From Bacteroidales bacterium UBA5429 (lineage in GTDB: Bacteria; Bacteroidota; Bacteroidia; Bacteroidales; WCHB1-69): DNA of 64,000 bases. The stretch spans positions 1 through 64,000 of the forward strand of contig DIRT01000023.1 of assembly GCA_002427605.1 (NCBI GenBank). The letters run 5' to 3'. The notes under the pieces are model-generated. The model saw only the letters and a list, made by a program, of their open reading frames with translations, had not been told where the DNA came from and did no database searches. This document shows, piece by piece, positions 8,501 to 16,315 of this stretch (position 1 is its first letter; every line of letters starts with the position of its first letter). The translations under genes were made by a program, and so were the position numbers.

Positions 8501-8521
8501 GAAGGCGGAAGGCGAAAGGCG
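8501..8521 (+). repeat. Tandem heptamer array (GAAGGCG, GAAGGCG, AAAGGCG)
   Basis: Three near-identical 7-bp units lie between the divergent anmK gene and the truncated receptor gene. The unit is related to AGGCGGA in the murB array. Confidence 0.75.
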
Positions 8522-8625
8522 GAATAAGATCGTTTCCACCTTTAAAGCAACCTTTTAGGAGTAAAATATTTAATTGTAAGGTTTATTTATGATGTAAAAA
8601 ATAAACCATACCTGAACCTATTTAT

Positions 8626-10689
8626 TTGAGATCATTGGCATTGCATCTGGGTGAGTTCGAGGTATCAGCGAGTAGAACTGAAAAGGAGATCAGCGTTGAA
8701 AAGACCAAAATAAACGTAGCACAAAGCATTTCTGCTATTTCCGGCAATATCACAGATGTATTAAAAAGTCAGCCCTCTATTAGCATTGACGGGGAGGACA
8801 ATGTTTATCTCCGTGGAAATAAAAACATTCTTCTGCTTATTGATGGTGTTCCCACTACAGTATCAGGCTTGAATTCAATTCCGGCATCGCACGTTGAAAG
8901 CATTGAAATCATCACCAACCCGGATGTAAAATATGATGCGGAAGGAACAGGCGGTATCATCAACATCGTAACTAAAAGAGAAACCCTATCCGGAATGAGT
9001 GGTGCAGCTTCTTTAAATTATGGCATTTACAACAAAATCAATGGAGGATTGAATTTAAACTACTCTAAAGGAATTTGGGATATCGGAATAAGCTATAATG
9101 GTAAATATGAAAAAAATGATATTCAAAGTAGTTTGATGAGAGAACTGTACGCTCAAAACCTCTTTGTTGAACAAGATATTCAATCGATACAAAGAAATTC
9201 AAATCATACACTAGGATTATTATTCAATGCAAAGCCGACAAAAAAAGATCTATTTTCTTTGAGTTTAAAATATATGTCGCCTCATTTGAATAATATTCAA
9301 TCCATTACCGGACAACAATTGGAGGACACGCTGCCTGAATTTCATTTTAATAGAAAAAACAACATCACTCACTCGAGAAAAACCTTTGGAACTACGCTAT
9401 CCTATAAACGAATCATTGAAAAGAACAAACACGAACTCTCTTTTGATGCTTCATTTTCAAGAACAAAAGGTTCCAGACCTGCTGAATATCATATTGAAAA
9501 CGTGCTGTTACAAAAATCTTTCGGTGGGGGAAGACCCACTAATATGAGTATTCAGGCTGACTACATGAAATCTTTATTCAAAACCGGTAAAATAGAATTT
9601 GGCTTAAAAGGATTTTCCAGATGGAATAATTTCAATTATTATTTTTACGATTTAGAGAGCATCTCAAGTGAATGGATTTTAAAACCTGAATTTAGTAACA
9701 ACCTAGAGCATCAGGAATATATTTACTCATCATATCTACTCTATTCTGACAGTTTATTTAAGAAAATCTATTATAAAATAGGTGCTAGAATAGAATATAA
9801 CAGTTCTGAATTGATTCAAAAATCTATCCAAGATACTGTTTATACAAAATATCTATTTCCCTTCCCCTATTTACTAATCAAATACGATATAGATAACGCC
9901 CAAAACATTGCTTTAAGCATAAATCGAAGAATAACACGCCCAACTTATCCTCAATTAAATCCATTTATCAACATCATTGACCAAATGACATACGAAACGG
10001 GAAATAAAAACTTGCAACCTGAAATTCTTGACAAAGTAGAGTTCAACTACTCTTTAATAAAAGAAAAGTTTCAGCTTAACAGTAACATATTTTATAGCCG
10101 TACCCAAAACTTCATTACACAAGTCTCTATGTTGAACACACCTGAGAGATTAATACTTACGTACGTCAATGGAAAGGTACAAAACAAAATGGGAGGCGAT
10201 TTGAACATCACCTATAAACTCAATAAATATCTTTCTTTAAATCCCGGATTTTCAATATTTTACACTCAATCAACCGGTCAATACAATGAAATTGATTTAA
10301 GTACTGACAACCTTGCCTGGACAGGAAATATCAAAGCAACCATTAAACCGGACAAAAAAACAGAAATTCAACTATTCTTTAATTATAACTCTCCTATTGA
10401 ATTACCTCAATTCCATTTGAGCGAAATTTATTATGCAGACATTGCTGTAAAACGAACCTTTTTCAACAATAGATTTTCCGTTAGCCTTATCTTGACTGAT
10501 GTTTTTAACACACGTAAATGGGAGATCAATTCAGATAATGCTATTTACAAACTCACCAACTACAGCAAAAGCGAAACCCGGATTGTGTGGATAGGATTGA
10601 CCTACAACTTCAACTCCTTCAAAGGTGGTAAATCTCAGAAAAACGGTGAAAATGACAGTGACGGAGGAATCATCAGACTTGGGCAATAA
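8626..10689 (+). CDS. Outer-membrane beta-barrel receptor, N-terminally truncated
   Basis: The 687-codon frame encodes the plug (NITDVLKSQPSISID, YLRGNKNILLLIDGVP, GTGGIINIVTKRE) and the whole barrel of a TonB-dependent/outer-membrane beta-barrel family protein (ending LTYNFNSFKGG and a polar tail). What is missing is the start: family members begin with a signal peptide and a carboxypeptidase-D-like domain of roughly 100 residues. Here an in-frame stop at 8602-8604 and no coding sequence in any frame lie upstream. The TTG at 8626 is only the longest possible start. No signal peptide means no export, so this is probably a 5'-deleted pseudogene that has not yet gathered frameshifts. A heptamer array lies about 100 bases upstream. 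Confidence 0.75.
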   Translation: MRSLALHLGEFEVSASRTEKEISVEKTKINVAQSISAISGNITDVLKSQPSISIDGEDNVYLRGNKNILLLIDGVPTTVSGLNSIPASHVESIEIITNPDVKYDAEGTGGIINIVTKRETLSGMSGAASLNYGIYNKINGGLNLNYSKGIWDIGISYNGKYEKNDIQSSLMRELYAQNLFVEQDIQSIQRNSNHTLGLLFNAKPTKKDLFSLSLKYMSPHLNNIQSITGQQLEDTLPEFHFNRKNNITHSRKTFGTTLSYKRIIEKNKHELSFDASFSRTKGSRPAEYHIENVLLQKSFGGGRPTNMSIQADYMKSLFKTGKIEFGLKGFSRWNNFNYYFYDLESISSEWILKPEFSNNLEHQEYIYSSYLLYSDSLFKKIYYKIGARIEYNSSELIQKSIQDTVYTKYLFPFPYLLIKYDIDNAQNIALSINRRITRPTYPQLNPFINIIDQMTYETGNKNLQPEILDKVEFNYSLIKEKFQLNSNIFYSRTQNFITQVSMLNTPERLILTYVNGKVQNKMGGDLNITYKLNKYLSLNPGFSIFYTQSTGQYNEIDLSTDNLAWTGNIKATIKPDKKTEIQLFFNYNSPIELPQFHLSEIYYADIAVKRTFFNNRFSVSLILTDVFNTRKWEINSDNAIYKLTNYSKSETRIVWIGLTYNFNSFKGGKSQKNGENDSDGGIIRLGQ

Positions 10690-10751
10690 ATCAACACCAA
10701 AAAGCAAGATTATTGAAATTCATAATTAACGTAAAGAAACAAATATTTTTG

Positions 10752-10759
10752 TACTTTTG
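10752..10759 (+). promoter_or_regulatory. Putative -7 box (TACTTTTG), near-leaderless gene
   Basis: TACTTTTG ends eight bases ahead of the ATG at 10768, implying a transcript with almost no leader. It argues against the TTG start at 10762. Confidence 0.65.
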
Positions 10760-10767
10760 CATTGAAA

Positions 10768-11664
10768 ATGTATTACAGAAGAAAAGTATTATTGGCTTTA
10801 TTGGAATTGTTTGATGGACAACTTACTGCCAAACAGTTTCAGAAATATTTGTTCTTGTTTACCCGTAAACAAGAAACTAAATCCTTTGATTTTCTTCCGT
10901 ATCTCTATGGCTGTTTTTCGTTTCAAGCTAATCAAGACATTGCAACACTCACTAAATATGGATATTGCAAAATTATCGATACAGAAAAGGGGAGATTTTA
11001 TGAATTAACAAATGAGGACCATTTCCTCGATATGCTTAATCCGAGAGATAGAAAGGCACTTCTCGACGTTAAAGAACAGTTTGGCAATTTAACACAAACT
11101 GATTTAATTCGCTACACTTATCAGCAATATCCATATTACGCAATAAAAAGTATTATTGCCAAAAATTTGCTGAATAGTGAAGAACTCTGTAAGATTGAAC
11201 AAGAAAAACGACATTATATCGAAAAACATCTTTTCACTATTGGTTATGAAGGAATATCCCTTGAAACCTATATTAACAAGTTGATTATTAATGATATCAA
11301 TGTACTTTGTGATGTTCGAAAGAACGCTTATAGCCAAAAATATGGGTTTTCTAAAAAAACTCTCAAACTGGCTTGTAAAGGTGCTGATATTGAATACATT
11401 CACATTCCTGACTTAGGGATTATTTCTAACAAAAGACAAGAATTACGTACACAAACGGACTACGACCTATTGTTTCAGGAGTACGAAAAAACAACTTTAA
11501 AAGAAAACAAAGCTGCACTTCTCATTATCCGTAATTTATTGGATAAAGGGAAACGAGTGGCTCTAACCTGCTTCGAAAAAGATCCAAAACAATGCCACCG
11601 CACTTATGTGGCCAATGCTCTCATACAACTACCAGATACTGACTATAAACTAACATATCTCTAA
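10768..11664 (+). CDS. Winged-helix plus DUF488 domain protein
   Basis: A 298-residue protein in two parts. Residues 1-145 look like a winged-helix or helical domain (RRKVLLALLELFDGQL, KFQKYLFLF-like helix, YLYGCFSFQANQD). Residues about 150-298 are a DUF488 domain: LFTIGYEGISLETYINKL, LCDVRKNAYSQKYGFSKK, YIHIPDLGI, and the signature VALTCFEKDPKQCHR with its Cys and His. DUF488 proteins are of unknown biochemical function; the C...CHR site suggests metal or nucleic-acid chemistry. The next gene starts four bases downstream, and the pair probably acts together. A link to mobile or defence loci is known for some DUF488 relatives only by association, so I mark that as inference. ATG 10768 was chosen over TTG 10762 because of the promoter spacing. 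Confidence 0.78.
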   Translation: MYYRRKVLLALLELFDGQLTAKQFQKYLFLFTRKQETKSFDFLPYLYGCFSFQANQDIATLTKYGYCKIIDTEKGRFYELTNEDHFLDMLNPRDRKALLDVKEQFGNLTQTDLIRYTYQQYPYYAIKSIIAKNLLNSEELCKIEQEKRHYIEKHLFTIGYEGISLETYINKLIINDINVLCDVRKNAYSQKYGFSKKTLKLACKGADIEYIHIPDLGIISNKRQELRTQTDYDLLFQEYEKTTLKENKAALLIIRNLLDKGKRVALTCFEKDPKQCHRTYVANALIQLPDTDYKLTYL

Positions 11665-11668
11665 TTTC

Positions 11669-12088
11669 ATGGCTCTTACTCGTATTCTTATATCTGTAAA
11701 AACTTACCCTACACTTTCTGCCACTTACGATGAACTAGTTTGCACAGCTGGTTTTAAAGAAGATGGTTCTTGGATTAGAATATATCCGGTTCCTTATCGA
11801 AAATTAAAATATGCCGACCAATATAAAAAGTGGCAATGGATTGAAATAGACATTGTTCGTAACACAAAAGATTTCAGAAAAGAGAGTTATCGTCCGGCTG
11901 ATTTAGACAAAGATATTATTATTGGTGAAACTATTCCTACGACAAACAATTGGATACTCCGAAAAGAAATTGCTCTTAAAAATGTTTATACCGATATGTC
12001 AACTTTGATTCAAGAAGCAAAAGACATAAATATTGGCAGGTCCTTAGCCGTACTCAGACCTAAAAAGGTTATCGATTTTATCTGGTAA
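11669..12088 (+). CDS. DUF488-partner protein, 5' part ending at an in-frame TAA
   Basis: A 139-codon frame that starts with ATG four bases after the DUF488 gene. It has a beta-rich start (RILISVKTYPTLSATYDELV, GSWIRIYPVPYRKL), WQWIEIDIV and SYRP, then LAVLRPKKVIDFIW. The TAA at 12086-12088 is followed in the same frame by 137 further sense codons. This part alone is therefore likely a truncated product of a protein of about 277 residues. The family is familiar to me as a conserved companion of wHTH-DUF488 genes, possibly with OB-like folds, but I cannot assign a function. Confidence 0.65.
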   Translation: MALTRILISVKTYPTLSATYDELVCTAGFKEDGSWIRIYPVPYRKLKYADQYKKWQWIEIDIVRNTKDFRKESYRPADLDKDIIIGETIPTTNNWILRKEIALKNVYTDMSTLIQEAKDINIGRSLAVLRPKKVIDFIW

Positions 12089-12502
12089 CCATGTGAAAGA
12101 GAATGGGACAAAAATAAACTTGACGCTATAATTGCAAAGCAATCCCAAAACAACTTATTTGACAATGAAGAAACTAAAAAAATATTCCAAATAGCAAAAA
12201 AACTACCCTATAAATTTTCTTATATTTTCACCACAGAAGATGGCAAAAAACGCGCTTTAATGGTTGAAGACTGGGAACTGGGTGCTTTATACTGGAATTG
12301 TTTGAAAAGTGCAAACGGAAATGAAGAAGTAGCTTGTCAAAAAGTGAAAGAAAAGTATTTTGACTACATGGTTAACAAATGTGATTTACATTTCTTCCTT
12401 GGAACTACACAAAAGTTTCACATGGTAGGACCCAATCCATTTATTATAATCGGCGTTTTTTATCCCCTCAAGGAAGATAAAACACAGCTTTCTCTGTTTT
12501 AA
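12089..12502 (+). pseudogene. DUF488-partner protein, 3' part (same frame, after the stop)
   Basis: Directly after the TAA, frame 2 stays open: CEREWDKNKLDAIIAKQ, then LPYKFSYIFTTEDGKKRALM, EDWELGALYWNCL, and a C-terminal FFLGTTQKFHMVGPNPFII motif ending QLSLF. There is no frameshift. The residue expected at the stop is probably Glu (GAA to TAA would be one substitution), giving FIWEPCEREWD. An internal ATG at 12260 could give an 80-residue product, but no ribosome-binding signal supports it. So this is either a fresh nonsense mutation, a sequencing error, or stop readthrough. Confidence 0.65.
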
Positions 12503-12600
12503 AAATGGTAAATTTTCCAGAGTGGGGAAATGAAATAAGTAAAAAGTGGTGAATGTCCTGCCCCCCATTTATTTTTAATTAAAAAGAAAGAAGGTAGAAT
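12503..12600 (-). repeat. Dispersed poly-G element, copy 2
   Basis: Read on the minus strand: a purine/pyrimidine-biased tract, TTTTTAATTAAAAATAAA, TGGGGGGCAGGA, CACTTTTTACTTATTT, CATTTCCCCACTCTGGAAAA, then TACCATTTTT. The block CACTTTTTACTTATTT is shared exactly with the copy at 26.9 kb, and TTTCCCCACTCT with those at 23.1 and 51.3 kb. It starts immediately after the stop codon at 12502. Confidence 0.75.
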
Positions 12601-12636
12601 GATAAGGAATGAAATATGATATTGAGAAATTTTAAC

Positions 12637-12657
12637 GTAATTCGTAATTCGTAATTT
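12637..12657 (+). repeat. Tandem heptamer array (GTAATTC x2, GTAATTT)
   Basis: Three 7-bp units end six bases before the -7 box of the M1 peptidase promoter, where the -33 element would normally fall. Confidence 0.8.
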
Positions 12658-12662
12658 CATTG

Positions 12663-12670
12663 TATCTTTG
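12663..12670 (+). promoter_or_regulatory. Putative -7 box (TATCTTTG) for the M1 peptidase
   Basis: TATCTTTG matches TAnnTTTG. The following CAGGTTAATTC is shared with the leader of the heptose kinase gene at 51.26 kb. The box lies 18 bases ahead of the ATG at 12689, which supports that start over the in-frame TTG at 12668. Confidence 0.75.
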
Positions 12671-12688
12671 CAGGTTAATTCAGAATCT

Positions 12689-15013
12689 ATGAAAAGAAAT
12701 ATTATACTCTTCTTTTGGATTGCATTATTGGGGTTAAATTTGACGGTTCAGGCGCATGACAGAACCGATACTATCCATGTGGTGCATTACGATATAAACC
12801 TTTCCATTGTGGAGTTGACCAATCGACAGATCAGCGGTTATACTGATGTGAAGGTGGTTCCCAAAATTTCAGGCATTCCTTATATCGATTTGGATCTGAT
12901 CGCATTGACAGTGGACTCGCTCTTTCTCAATGGTGAAGCAGCAGCCTACACCCATACCAACGCATTGATCAGGATTCCCACTCAAAACATTGTAGCCGGT
13001 GATACGCAATTTGTTCGGGTTTATTACCACGGAACGCCCATCAGAGACGAGTCTTGGGGCGGCTACTTTATAACTGACGATTTTGCGTTCAATGTAGGCG
13101 TCGGGATGGGCATGATTCCACCCACCATTGGACGGGTTTGGTTCCCTTGTCTGGATGATTTTAAAAACAAAGCGACCTACACTTTTACCATCCGCACCGA
13201 TAGCGATAAACGTGCTGTTTGTAACGGTGTGTTGACCGATTCGCTCACTTTGGATGACAGTACCAAAGTGTGGAGATGGGAACTCCCCTATCCTATTGCA
13301 ACTTACGTTACCGCCTGTGCTGTCGGGAATTTTCAAATATACATCGATACCGTACATGGCTTGGAACGGATCATTCCGATCGAAATATATGCCCCTGCGT
13401 CTGTGATTCAGAATGTACCCGCTACCTTCGTAAACCTGAAAGAAGTGGTTCATATTTTTGAGAACTTGTATGGTCCTTATGCTTGGCAACGAGTAGGTTA
13501 CACCGTAGTTCCCTTTGGGCAAGGCGCTATGGAACATGTGGACAATATCTGCTATCCCATGTTTGCCGTGGATGGCACAACCTCTTATGAAGACCTGATG
13601 GTCCACGAGTTTGTACACATGTGGTTTGGGAATCAGATCACCCCTTCGGGACCGGAACAACTGTGGCTCAAGGAAGGTTTTGCAGTCTATTCCGAGATTA
13701 TCGCTAAAGAGTACTTACAGCCCAACAGCGGCATAGCGGCTGCTGAAAAGAGAGATCTGCACCGCTCTGTGATCAAATCAACTCACGTTAATGATGGTGG
13801 ATATTATCCTTTAGACCAAATCCCTCAGCCGATTACTTATGGATCACACACTTACGATAAAGGAGCCTTGGTGGTGCACTCTTTACGCGGTTATATGGGT
13901 GATGAACTATTTTACTCCTCTTTGCGTACCCTTTTGCAACAAGAGAAGTTCGGCAATGTCAACTCATTGGAGTTTTTTCAAAAAATGAGCACCATCTCCG
14001 GGATGGATCTCTTGGAATTCTTCTACGGATGGATTCATCAGCCGGGATTTTTGCATTTCCAGATTGACTCGGTGGTTGCTACCGGTTCTCCTAATCTATA
14101 TGATCTTCATTTCAGACAAAAACTACACCATGCGACTGATTTTGCTAATGCCAATCGTCTGGATATCGAGTTTGTATCTCAAACCGGGGAACGTCACATT
14201 GTTGAGAATGTGTTGTTTAACGGAGAACGTGATGTTACATCGGTGTTACTTCCTTTTGAACCTCAATTTTGGGTTGTAGATCCTCATGAAAAGTATGGTG
14301 ATGCGCTCATTGACTACTTTATCGATGTACTCGACCAAAATGCAGTCACCTGTGCGGATGCTTATTTCCGGATTAAGGCTGACCAATTTACAGATACATC
14401 TAAATTGTACGTAGCTTTCCATTGGGTTAAACCCGACAGCATCAAGATGTATTATCCTAACATCTACAGAGTAGCGGATAATCATTACTGGGAAGTGCAG
14501 TATTACGAAAAGAATTTCACAGAAGGGACTTTGCATTTCCGCTACTTAGCGTCACTACCCACTGCTAAAGATTACGAACTGATGGCTGGTTACGGCAAGG
14601 AGGATCTGCTGTTGCTTTACCGTAAAGATTGTAGTGACGACTGGGTTGAAGTGCCCAGCCATCCCGTTGGCAATAATATCCAAGGCTATTTGATTACGGA
14701 ACACACAGAATCCGGGGAGTATGCTCTGGCTATTGGTGACCACTGTGTAGGGATTGATGAATATGCTTCCCCCCAATTTATTTTATTTCCAAATCCAGCA
14801 AATCAATATGTATATTGTCAGTTTGAACAGGCTATAATGCAAGAAACTGAATTATTGATCTATTCGATGGATGGAAAATTAGTCGAAAAAATGATCTTAT
14901 CCGATCCTAATCAGGCGATTTCTGTATCGCATCTTGCTGTAGGAGAATATGTTGTAAAAGCAGGTTGGAAAGATCAACAATCGGCTTCTTCACGACTTAT
15001 AATTGTTAGATAA
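12689..15013 (+). CDS. Secreted M1 family aminopeptidase with T9SS type A sorting domain
   Basis: A 774-residue exported zinc aminopeptidase. Residues 1-23 are a signal peptide (ending TVQAHD). The M1 N-terminal beta domain follows. The exopeptidase motif appears as GQGAMEHVDN near residue 278, and the zinc site HEFVHMWFG with the downstream Glu in WLKEGFAVYSE near 308-335. Residues from about 695 form a T9SS type A C-terminal signal (FILFPNPANQYVYCQF, ELLIYSMDGKLV, GEYVVKAG), so it should be exported by the T9SS that includes SprA and PorT and be anchored or released at the cell surface. It has its own promoter. Both flanks carry repeats, but the gene is intact. Confidence 0.92.
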   Translation: MKRNIILFFWIALLGLNLTVQAHDRTDTIHVVHYDINLSIVELTNRQISGYTDVKVVPKISGIPYIDLDLIALTVDSLFLNGEAAAYTHTNALIRIPTQNIVAGDTQFVRVYYHGTPIRDESWGGYFITDDFAFNVGVGMGMIPPTIGRVWFPCLDDFKNKATYTFTIRTDSDKRAVCNGVLTDSLTLDDSTKVWRWELPYPIATYVTACAVGNFQIYIDTVHGLERIIPIEIYAPASVIQNVPATFVNLKEVVHIFENLYGPYAWQRVGYTVVPFGQGAMEHVDNICYPMFAVDGTTSYEDLMVHEFVHMWFGNQITPSGPEQLWLKEGFAVYSEIIAKEYLQPNSGIAAAEKRDLHRSVIKSTHVNDGGYYPLDQIPQPITYGSHTYDKGALVVHSLRGYMGDELFYSSLRTLLQQEKFGNVNSLEFFQKMSTISGMDLLEFFYGWIHQPGFLHFQIDSVVATGSPNLYDLHFRQKLHHATDFANANRLDIEFVSQTGERHIVENVLFNGERDVTSVLLPFEPQFWVVDPHEKYGDALIDYFIDVLDQNAVTCADAYFRIKADQFTDTSKLYVAFHWVKPDSIKMYYPNIYRVADNHYWEVQYYEKNFTEGTLHFRYLASLPTAKDYELMAGYGKEDLLLLYRKDCSDDWVEVPSHPVGNNIQGYLITEHTESGEYALAIGDHCVGIDEYASPQFILFPNPANQYVYCQFEQAIMQETELLIYSMDGKLVEKMILSDPNQAISVSHLAVGEYVVKAGWKDQQSASSRLIIVR

Positions 15014-15057
15014 TTATGAATGAATAAATATTATATCAACCATTAAAACAATAGATT

Positions 15058-16233
15058 ATGTTAAAAGAAATCAAAAAAAACTTATTTGCGATTATTTCTG
15101 TAGACTGGGACAGACGTTTATTTGACTCTTTAATTCCGCTTCCGGACGGAACCAGCTATAATGCATATTTGATCAAAGGATCGGAAAAAACAGTATTGAT
15201 TGACAGTACAGACCCTGCGATGTTGGATCGATTGATGACTCCACTTCAAGAGATTTCTAAGATTGACTATGTAATTTCATTGCATACCGAACAGGATCAC
15301 TCAGGTGCAATTCCTTACGTATTGGAAAAATATCCTGAAGCAGTTTTAATCAGCTCTCCTAAAGCTAAAGAATTGATTATGGATCACTTACTGATTCCGG
15401 CTGAAAAAATCAGAACTGTTGAGGATGGCGAAGAGCTCTCATTGGGAGATAAAACTTTAGAATTTATCCATTTTCCATGGGTACACTGGCCCGAAACTAT
15501 GTTTGCATACCTTAAAGAGGATAAAGTGCTGTATACCTGTGACTTCTACGGTTCTCACCTAGCCACTACAGACCTATTTGCCACTGATGAATGTGTTCTT
15601 TATGATGCAGCTAAGAGATACTTTGCTGAAATTATGATGCCTTTCAGACCAACAATCAACAGAAACCTGCCTAAGTTGGATAAATATGATATTGAAATTA
15701 TTGCACCCAGTCACGGACCACTCCATAACAATCCTAAATTTATTAGAGATGCGTACAACGACTGGCTGTCAGACAATGTAAAAAACGAAGTGATTATCCC
15801 TTACGTTTCAATGCACGGCAGTGTTGAAAAGATGGTACAACACCTAATGAAAGAGCTTGAATCAAAAGGAATTACAGTGTATCCATTCAACATGGACGTA
15901 GCTGACATGGGCAAATTAGCCATCAGATTGGTGGATGCTGCTACTATCGTTGTGGGAACTCCTACCGTTCTATTTGAACCGCACCCTACAGTGGGGTATG
16001 CTGTCAGATTAGCTAATATTTTGAAGCCTAAAACCAAATTTGTTTCAGTTTTGGGATCCTATGGCTGGGGTAGCAAAGTGATTGAGCAAGTAGCAGGCAT
16101 GATCCCCAACCTCAAGGTTGAAATCATTGATCCTCTGTTGGTTAAGGGTACCCCCAAAGCTGATGATTTCAAAGCAATTGAAAAAATTGCTGAAGCGATC
16201 TATCAGAAACATAAAGAATTGGGAATTGCGTAA
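15058..16233 (+). CDS. FprA-family flavodiiron protein (A-type flavoprotein)
   Basis: A 391-residue cytoplasmic enzyme with an N-terminal metallo-beta-lactamase-like diiron domain (HTEQDHSGAIP near residue 81 supplies HxExDH; WVHWPETMF; CDFYGSH; PSHGPLH near 220) and a C-terminal flavodoxin-like FMN domain from about 245 (VSMHGSVEKM, GTPTVLFEPHPTV, GSYGWGSK). Flavodiiron proteins reduce O2 to water and/or NO to N2O and protect anaerobes. The absence of a rubredoxin extension makes this the simple A class. It lies 44 bases after the M1 gene. A heptamer array starts about 10 bases after its stop codon. Confidence 0.93.
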   Translation: MLKEIKKNLFAIISVDWDRRLFDSLIPLPDGTSYNAYLIKGSEKTVLIDSTDPAMLDRLMTPLQEISKIDYVISLHTEQDHSGAIPYVLEKYPEAVLISSPKAKELIMDHLLIPAEKIRTVEDGEELSLGDKTLEFIHFPWVHWPETMFAYLKEDKVLYTCDFYGSHLATTDLFATDECVLYDAAKRYFAEIMMPFRPTINRNLPKLDKYDIEIIAPSHGPLHNNPKFIRDAYNDWLSDNVKNEVIIPYVSMHGSVEKMVQHLMKELESKGITVYPFNMDVADMGKLAIRLVDAATIVVGTPTVLFEPHPTVGYAVRLANILKPKTKFVSVLGSYGWGSKVIEQVAGMIPNLKVEIIDPLLVKGTPKADDFKAIEKIAEAIYQKHKELGIA

Positions 16234-16243
16234 ACAGAAGGCG

Positions 16244-16305
16244 GATTTCGGATTTCGGATTTCGGATTTAAAATATTGAAACTTTTATCTTAGAAATCCG
16301 AAATC
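16244..16305. repeat. Inverted pair of GATTTCG arrays between convergent genes
   Basis: GATTTCG occurs three times plus GATTTAA (16244-16271) in sense to fprA, and AGAAATC-CGAAATC (16292-16305) in sense to hipT. The two arrays are inverted relative to each other and could fold into a hairpin with about a 20-base loop, so they may act as a two-way transcription stop. Confidence 0.8.
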
Positions 16306-16315
16306 TTATTATTAA

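Noticed and set aside
12869..13660. 263-codon antisense frame in the M1 gene
   Set aside because: A shadow of a conserved peptidase frame; composition and lack of motifs argue against a gene.
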